From: Angelakisella sp.
Lineage (GTDB): Bacteria > Bacillota > Clostridia > Oscillospirales > Ruminococcaceae
Length of the DNA stretch: 10,535 nt
Assembly (NCBI GenBank): GCA_013316495.1
Contig: WSMP01000048.1
Span: 1-10,535, forward strand
Direction of reading: 5' to 3'
Part shown: positions 6,183 through 10,535 of the stretch, one piece after another
How positions within the stretch are numbered: the first letter of the stretch is position 1
How the letters are laid out: every line of letters begins with the position of its first letter
Made by a program: the position numbers and the translations under genes
The notes under the pieces: model-generated
The model's database searches: none
What the model was told of the DNA's origin: nothing
What the model saw: the letters and a program-made list of their open reading frames with translations, nothing else

Positions 6183-7130
6183 TTGTCTAATCTAAAAGTC
6201 ATTGCCCCTGCTCCCCACTTCCGGAGCGGGGAAAACACCAGCTCTATCATGCTCAGCGTGGTGGCGGCCCTCATCCCTGCGGTGGTAATCTCCTTCCTGG
6301 TCTTTGGTCCCCGCGCCCTCCTGCTGGAGGCGGTTTGCGTGGTGGCCTCGGTTTTCTTCGAGTACCTCTTCCGGGTGCTTATGTGCGGCCGGGATAACAC
6401 CATTTGGGATTGCAGCGCCATCGTCACCGGGCTGCTGCTGGCCTTTAACCTGCCGGTGGGCATCCCTTTGTGGATGGCGGTGCTGGGCTGCGCTGTAGCT
6501 ATTATCGTCACCAAACAGCTCTTTGGCGGCATCGGCCAGAACTTTGCCAACCCCGCCATTGTGGGGCGCATCTTCCTGCTGGTCTCCTTTGGCGGCCGCA
6601 TGACCACCTGGGCGGCCCCCAACGGCTACTTTGGCGTAGACGCCGTTTCCGGCGCCACCCCGCTGGCCATCCTTAAAAACCCGGAGCTGGGCCTCAAGCC
6701 TCTTCCCGATATGCTGAACATGCTCCTGGGCATCCGGGGCGGCAGCGTGGGGGAGACCTGCATTGTAGCGCTGCTCATCGGCGGGGTGTACCTCATTTGG
6801 AAAAAGGTCATCACCGCCACCACCCCTGTGGTGTTCCTGGCTACCATTGCGGTGTTGTCCCTCTGCTTCGGGCTGAACCCCGCCTATGAGCTGGTGGCCG
6901 GCGGCGCGGTGCTGGGTGCCTTCTTTATGGCTACCGATTACGCCACCTCTCCTGTCACCGAATCCGGCAAGGTTATCTTTGCGCTGGGCTGCGGCATTAT
7001 CACCATGCTTATCCGGGCCTTCGCCTCCTATCCGGAGGGTGTCTCCTTCTCCATCCTGTTGATGAACATTCTAACCCCGCACATCGACAATCTGACCAGA
7101 AAGAAGCCTTTTGGAGGTGTTGTGAAATGA
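6183..7130 (+). CDS. rnfD: Rnf complex subunit D, membrane flavoprotein
   Basis: Integral membrane subunit of the Rnf ion pump, homologous to NqrB. It is 315 residues, a normal length, with about eight to ten predicted membrane segments. The beginning APAPHFRSGENTSSIM matches the conserved SPH-x-R-S-x-x-S-x-x-x-IM opening of the family. The flavinylation motif VDAVSGATPL places a covalent FMN on T159 by phosphoester bond. FGGIGQNFANPAIVGR (about 114-129) and ATDYATSPVT (about 250-259) are also conserved. The start is an unusual TTG, supported by AGGGGG 9 bases upstream. The frame is open further upstream, but that part overlaps rnfC and resembles nothing. Its stop overlaps the rnfG start by 4 bases (ATGA), which indicates coupled translation. 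Confidence 0.95.
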   Translation: MSNLKVIAPAPHFRSGENTSSIMLSVVAALIPAVVISFLVFGPRALLLEAVCVVASVFFEYLFRVLMCGRDNTIWDCSAIVTGLLLAFNLPVGIPLWMAVLGCAVAIIVTKQLFGGIGQNFANPAIVGRIFLLVSFGGRMTTWAAPNGYFGVDAVSGATPLAILKNPELGLKPLPDMLNMLLGIRGGSVGETCIVALLIGGVYLIWKKVITATTPVVFLATIAVLSLCFGLNPAYELVAGGAVLGAFFMATDYATSPVTESGKVIFALGCGIITMLIRAFASYPEGVSFSILLMNILTPHIDNLTRKKPFGGVVK

Positions 7131-8257
7131 AAGCAGTCAAGGAATTTGTAGTACCGGCAGCGGTGCTGACGGCTATTTGTCTTGTTGTTTCTGGGGCTCT
7201 GGCTGGGACCTACCAGCTCACCGAGCCGGTCATCGAAGCCGCCAAGCGGGCCGAGGCGGATGCCTCCCGTGTGGTGGTCCTTCCCGACGGCAAAAATTTT
7301 GAGGAGGTTTCCGCCTCCGGTCTGGATAACATTGTGGACGCCTACAAGGCCGGCAACGGCGCTGGCTATGTCATCACCGGCAAGGCCAAGGGCTACGGCG
7401 GCGACCTCCAGGTTATGGCCGGCATCAGCAGCGACGGCAAAATTACCGGCGTTAAGCTGATGGACAACAACGAGACCCAGGGCATCGGCTCCAAGACCGG
7501 CGAGGCCAGCTACACCGACCAGTACAAGGGCAAGGACAGCACCCTGGACGGCGTCACCACCATTTCCGGCGCCACCGTTTCCTCCAAGGCATTTGAAAGC
7601 GCGGTGAACACCATTTTCCAGGCCTACGGCTCCCTGGCGGGGGTTGAGGTAGCCGGTCCTGAGGTCACGCCTCCGGAGACCATCATCTTCCCCGACGTCA
7701 CCGATTTTACAGAGGTCGCCCTGGATGGCGCCAAGAAGGCCATCAAGGCTGGCGATGCCGGGTATGTCATCGTCATGGAGGGCCAGGGCTACAGCCACGC
7801 CGCCGGTCCCATGGAGATTTATGTGGGCGTGGGTATGGACGGTAAGATTGCTGGTGTTGCCGCCGGTGCCAACTCCGAGACCGCCGGCATCGGTTCCCAG
7901 GCGCTGGAGCCTGACTACCTGAAAGCCTATATCGGCAAGACCTCTCCCGACGGCATCGACAACATCTCCGGCGCTACCGAGACCTCGGTGGGCGTCAAGA
8001 AGCTGGTCCGGGCCGCTATGGAGCTGGCTCCCGCCCTCATCGGCGACACCACCCCCAAGGTGGACCTCACCGTTGCCGAGGACGGTTCCGCCAGCGCGGT
8101 TATCGGCGCTGTCCGGGTGGAGATTGACGCTGCCGGCAAGGTGGCCGGTGTCACCGCCGCTGACGAGACCGCGGACCTGGCTTCCATCGCCCCCGAAGAG
8201 GTCAAGGAGGCTATGGACAACGCCCTTGCTGCTTACAATGCTTCGAAAGGAGCGTAA
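7127..8257 (+). CDS. rnfG: Rnf complex subunit G with two FMN-binding domains
   Basis: Membrane-anchored subunit carrying covalent FMN, homologous to NqrC. At 376 residues it is much longer than the usual roughly 190-210. One N-terminal membrane segment (about 7-27) is followed by an extracytoplasmic part. FMN-binding domain 1 (about 74-165) has NETQGIGSK and the flavinylation motif DGVTTISGATVS with T150 as acceptor. Domain 2 (about 207-298) has NSETAGIGSQ and DGIDNISGATETS with T284 as acceptor. Both motifs are intact, so two covalent FMN are predicted. A third, decayed half-repeat (about 326-348, VRVEIDAAGKVAGVTAADET) resembles the DGKITGV/DGKIAGV strands of the other two but ends before any SGAT motif. 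The gene overlaps rnfD by 4 bases and ends 3 bases before rnfE. No frameshift or fusion to an unrelated domain is seen; internal duplication is the simplest origin. Confidence 0.95.
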   Translation: MKAVKEFVVPAAVLTAICLVVSGALAGTYQLTEPVIEAAKRAEADASRVVVLPDGKNFEEVSASGLDNIVDAYKAGNGAGYVITGKAKGYGGDLQVMAGISSDGKITGVKLMDNNETQGIGSKTGEASYTDQYKGKDSTLDGVTTISGATVSSKAFESAVNTIFQAYGSLAGVEVAGPEVTPPETIIFPDVTDFTEVALDGAKKAIKAGDAGYVIVMEGQGYSHAAGPMEIYVGVGMDGKIAGVAAGANSETAGIGSQALEPDYLKAYIGKTSPDGIDNISGATETSVGVKKLVRAAMELAPALIGDTTPKVDLTVAEDGSASAVIGAVRVEIDAAGKVAGVTAADETADLASIAPEEVKEAMDNALAAYNASKGA

Positions 8258-8260
8258 AGA

Positions 8261-8935
8261 ATGAATAAGCTGAAGATCCTCGTAAACGGCATCATCAAGG
8301 AAAACCCTGTGCTGGTGCTGGTGCTGGGCACCTGCCCGGCGCTGGCGGTCACCAACTCCACCATCAACGGCGTGGGGATGGGTCTTGCCGCCACCTTCGT
8401 TCTCATCTGCTCCAATGTGGTTATCTCCCTGCTGAAAAAGGCCATCCCCGATAAGGTCCGCATCCCCTGCTATATTGTCATCATTGCGGGCTTTGTTACC
8501 ATCGTTCAGCTGATGCTCCAGGCCTATATGAAGTCCCTCTACGATGCTCTGGGTATCTTCCTTTCCCTCATCGTGGTTAACTGCGTCATCCTGGGCCGGG
8601 CCGAGATGTTTGCCAACAAAAACAGCGTCTTCGATTCCTTCCTGGACGGCGTAGGCATGGGTATCGGTTTTACCCTGGCTCTCTTCCTCATGGGCGCCCT
8701 GCGGGAAATCTTCGGGGTGGGTACCTTCTGCAACATCCCCATCCCCGGCCTCTCCTCCGAGCCCATCGCCATTTTGGCCCAGGCTCCCGGCGGGTTCTTC
8801 GTCTACGGCTTCATCATTGCAATCCTCAACAAGGTTTCAAACGGCAAGGCCGTCAAGCGCAAGAGCTTTGACTGCGAATCCTGCCCCTCCCACGCGGGGT
8901 GTAGCGGCGCGCTGAAAGGAGGCTGCGGCAGATAA
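8261..8935 (+). CDS. rnfE: Rnf complex subunit E, membrane subunit
   Basis: Integral membrane subunit paired with RnfA, homologous to NqrD. It is 224 residues with about six predicted membrane segments. The family hallmarks ENPVLVLVLGTCPALAVTNS and SLIVVNCVILGRAE supply C25 and C108, which in known complexes contribute two of the four ligands of an intramembrane [2Fe-2S] centre shared with RnfA. The hydrophobic core ends near residue 192 and is followed by a basic then cysteine-rich tail with C205-x2-C208, C214 and C222, which could bind metal. The start is ATG with AAAGGAG (8246-8252) at 8 bases; this site overlaps the end of rnfG. The stop overlaps the rnfA start by one base (TAATG). Confidence 0.96.
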   Translation: MNKLKILVNGIIKENPVLVLVLGTCPALAVTNSTINGVGMGLAATFVLICSNVVISLLKKAIPDKVRIPCYIVIIAGFVTIVQLMLQAYMKSLYDALGIFLSLIVVNCVILGRAEMFANKNSVFDSFLDGVGMGIGFTLALFLMGALREIFGVGTFCNIPIPGLSSEPIAILAQAPGGFFVYGFIIAILNKVSNGKAVKRKSFDCESCPSHAGCSGALKGGCGR

Positions 8936-9525
8936 TGAAAGAAATGCTTATCATTCTCTTTACCGCCATCCTGGTAGAGAACTATGTTCTGATGAAGTTC
9001 CTGGCTATCTGCTCCTTCCTGGGGGTTTCCAAAAAGCTGGATGCCGCCGTGGGGATGAGCTTTGCCGTCATCTTCGTCATGCTGATGGCAACCGCAGCCA
9101 CCTGGCCCATTTTCTACTATATCCTGGATCCGATGGAGCTGGGGTATATGCAGACGGTAATTTTCATCCTGGTTATCGCCGCCCTGGTGCAGCTGGTGGA
9201 GATGATTCTGAAAAAGTTTGTCCCTCCACTGTACCGCTCCCTGGGCGTGTTCCTGCCCCTCATCACCACCAACTGCGCCATTCTGGGCGCGGTGGTGCTG
9301 AACATCACCAAGACCTACACCTTCTCTCAGTCCATGGTGAACTCCCTGGGCGCCGGTTTGGGTTACCTGCTGGCCATGGTGCTGTTCTCTGGCGTGCGCT
9401 CCCGCGTGGATACCGCCGATGTGCCGGAATGCTTTAAGGGTATCCCCATTACTCTGGTAGCTGCCGCTATCATGTCCGTGTCCTTTATGGGCTTCACCGG
9501 CATGGTGGAGAATCTGTTTAAGTAA
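8935..9525 (+). CDS. rnfA: Rnf complex subunit A, membrane subunit
   Basis: Integral membrane subunit homologous to NqrE, 196 residues, with six predicted membrane segments arranged as two inverted three-helix halves. ILVENYVLMKFLAICSFLG near the start and ITTNCAILGAVVLN in the middle carry C26 and C114, the RnfA ligands for the [2Fe-2S] centre shared with RnfE. The start is ATG 8935 with AAAGGAGG (8915-8922) 12 bases upstream, inside the cysteine tail of rnfE; a second ATG at 8944 is less well placed. The one-base stop-start overlap with rnfE suggests equal synthesis of the two partners. The end is 12 bases before rnfB. Confidence 0.96.
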   Translation: MKEMLIILFTAILVENYVLMKFLAICSFLGVSKKLDAAVGMSFAVIFVMLMATAATWPIFYYILDPMELGYMQTVIFILVIAALVQLVEMILKKFVPPLYRSLGVFLPLITTNCAILGAVVLNITKTYTFSQSMVNSLGAGLGYLLAMVLFSGVRSRVDTADVPECFKGIPITLVAAAIMSVSFMGFTGMVENLFK

Positions 9526-9537
9526 GGAGGAAGAGAG

Positions 9538-10323
9538 ATGCTTCAGGGAATTTTGGTCGTCTCCGGCGTCGGTTTGGCTGCCGGTGTCCTCCTTGTAATC
9601 GCCTCCAAGTTCATGTTCGTGCCGGTGGATGAGACCGCCGAGAAGATTCGGGCCTGCCTGCCCGGCGCCAACTGCGGCGCCTGCGGCTACGCGGGATGCG
9701 ATGGCTACGCCGACGCCCTCTCCAAGCGGGATGGGGCCGTCAAGCCCAATCTCTGCACCCCCGGCGGCGAAACCGCTGCCAAGGGCGTCTGCGAGGTGCT
9801 GGGCATCCCCTTTGAGGGGGTGAAGGCGGTGAAGTCTGTCATCCGTTGCAGCGGTGACTTTGATACCAGCGTTTATGTGATGGACTACGAAGGCCCCAAG
9901 ACCTGCCGGGCCTGCAACGCCTTCTACCAGGGCCGCCGGAGCTGCTCCTACGGCTGCTTGGGGTATGGCGACTGCGCCGAGGCCTGTAAGTTCGGCGCCC
10001 TCACCATCCAGAACGGCCTGGCTATTGTCAACCGGGAGCTGTGCACCGGCTGCGGCGCCTGCGCCAAGGTTTGTCCCAACCACCTCTTTGAGATGGTCCC
10101 TGATACCAGCACAGTATGGGTGGGCTGCTCCTCCCACGATAAGGGCGCCTTTACCCGCAAGATTTGTACCGCCGGCTGCATCGGCTGCATGAAGTGCCAG
10201 AAGACCTGCGAATACGGCGCCATCACCGTCACCGGCAACCTGGCCCACATTGACCCGGAAAAGTGCACCGGCTGCGGCGCCTGCGTCGAGGTCTGCCCGG
10301 TCCACGTCATCCACAAGGTATAA
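9538..10323 (+). CDS. rnfB: Rnf complex subunit B, ferredoxin-accepting polyferredoxin
   Basis: Entry point for electrons from reduced ferredoxin. It is 261 residues with 27 cysteines. An N-terminal membrane anchor (about 3-24) is followed by the RnfB [4Fe-4S] domain C40-x5-C46-x2-C49-x4-C54 (CLPGANCGACGYAGC). The C-terminal half holds four ferredoxin-type sets: C136-x3-C140-x5-C146-x3-C150, C169/172/175/179, C214/217/220/224 and C243/246/249/253. That makes at least five clusters. Seven cysteines are left over (73, 85, 104, 123, 126, 197, 210), so a sixth cannot be excluded. The start is ATG with AAGGAGG (9524-9530) at 7 bases, the best-placed site of the operon. It is the last gene of the operon, directly followed by a strong terminator, so the six-gene set is complete. 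Confidence 0.97.
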   Translation: MLQGILVVSGVGLAAGVLLVIASKFMFVPVDETAEKIRACLPGANCGACGYAGCDGYADALSKRDGAVKPNLCTPGGETAAKGVCEVLGIPFEGVKAVKSVIRCSGDFDTSVYVMDYEGPKTCRACNAFYQGRRSCSYGCLGYGDCAEACKFGALTIQNGLAIVNRELCTGCGACAKVCPNHLFEMVPDTSTVWVGCSSHDKGAFTRKICTAGCIGCMKCQKTCEYGAITVTGNLAHIDPEKCTGCGACVEVCPVHVIHKV

Positions 10324-10339
10324 GTCTGTTTTCTCTGCT

Positions 10340-10369
10340 GCCTGCCCCTTTTTTCGGGGGCAGGCTTTT
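10340..10369 (+). terminator. Rho-independent terminator of the rnf operon
   Basis: A perfect 9-bp stem GCCTGCCCC/GGGGCAGGC (10340-10348 and 10357-10365) with an 8-base loop, followed by TTTT. It begins 17 bases after the rnfB stop. Confidence 0.93.
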
Positions 10370-10371
10370 CG

Positions 10372-10400
10372 TTGCTTTTTAACGCTGCTTGTGGTATATT
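10372..10400 (+). promoter_or_regulatory. Probable promoter of the ankyrin-repeat gene
   Basis: The -35 is TTGCTT (10372-10377), then a 17-base spacer and TATATT (10395-10400) with an extended TGG at 10392-10394. It starts right behind the rnf terminator and 32 bases before the next start codon. Confidence 0.6.
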
Positions 10401-10431
10401 TTTTGTAGTATACGGAAAGGAAGGGCGCCCC

Positions 10432-10535
10432 ATGAAAAAGCTGTTCACCATGATCCGCCGGGGGAACCTGGAGGAAGTCGCCAAGATACTGGACAAAAAC
10501 CCGGCCCTCATCGCCTGCACCGCCACCGCCCCGCC
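10432..10535 (+). CDS. Probable ankyrin-repeat protein (N-terminal 34 residues, cut by window edge)
   Basis: ATG with an AAAGGAAGG site (10416-10424) 7 bases upstream. The visible part reads MKKLFTMIRRGNLEEV, then AKILDKNPALI; the pattern I-x-x-G-N-L-E-E-V-x-x-I-L-x-x-N-P is that of the first helix pair of an ankyrin repeat. Ankyrin repeats serve as protein-protein contacts; the partner is unknown. It is separated from rnf by a terminator and has its own promoter, so it is not part of that operon. With only 34 residues visible the call is moderate. Confidence 0.6.
   Translation, partial: MKKLFTMIRRGNLEEVAKILDKNPALIACTATAP

Noticed and set aside
5330..6622. Minus-strand open reading frame of 430 codons opposite rnfC and rnfD
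   Set aside because: Shadow of GC-rich coding sequence; no domain, and no ribosome binding site that makes sense.
8803..10314. Long minus-strand open reading frame of 503 codons opposite rnfE, rnfA and rnfB
   Set aside because: It runs antisense to three well-recognised genes, has low-complexity A/G/H/Q-rich translation and matches no family; it results from third-position GC bias.
1..10535. tRNA or rRNA genes, CRISPR arrays, phage or insertion-sequence genes
   Set aside because: None was seen by eye; the only mobile-type feature is the short palindromic element after fprA.

Overview
The window looks like the chromosome of a GC-rich anaerobic Firmicute, most likely an Oscillospiraceae-type Clostridium relative. 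The evidence is the clostridial gene order rnfC-D-G-E-A-B, a rubredoxin next to a flavodiiron protein, a CD1247-like zinc-ribbon protein, a Gx-type membrane protein in front of the rnf genes, and purine-rich ribosome binding sites of the AAAGGAGG type. All convincing genes lie on the + strand. The long minus-strand reading frames are shadows of GC-rich genes. The taxonomic call is inference; no rRNA or other marker is present.

Layout. (1) 1-1127: C-terminal part of uvrA, the nucleotide-excision-repair ATPase, cut by the window edge. (2) 1135-2905: an oxygen-defence unit. A near-consensus promoter with a perfect 6-5-6 dyad over its spacer and -10 box drives a rubredoxin gene. A hairpin and a flavodiiron protein (FprA type) follow. 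A 163-bp palindromic, MITE-like element begins on the last base of the fprA stop codon and is followed by a lone copy of its terminal repeat and a rho-independent terminator. (3) 3049-4139: elongation factor P with its own extended -10 promoter, then a small acidic zinc-ribbon protein. (4) 4188-10369: a GC-rich hairpin, a Gx-type membrane protein, and the complete six-gene Rnf complex, closed by a strong terminator. (5) 10372-10535: promoter and first 34 codons of a probable ankyrin-repeat protein, cut by the window edge.

How the genes work together. Rnf moves electrons between reduced ferredoxin (entering at RnfB) and NAD+ (at RnfC) through flavins in RnfD and RnfG and a [2Fe-2S] centre shared by RnfA and RnfE, and couples this to Na+ or H+ export. 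Rubredoxin and the flavodiiron protein would pass electrons from the same reduced pool to O2 (or NO), protecting the iron-sulfur enzymes.

Most of the window is recognisable biology. The most unusual items are: RnfG, which has two complete FMN-binding domains, each with its own flavinylation motif, plus a third decayed half-domain; the regulatory dyad in the rubredoxin promoter; the palindromic element abutting fprA; and the run of three non-ATG start codons at the head of the rnf operon.
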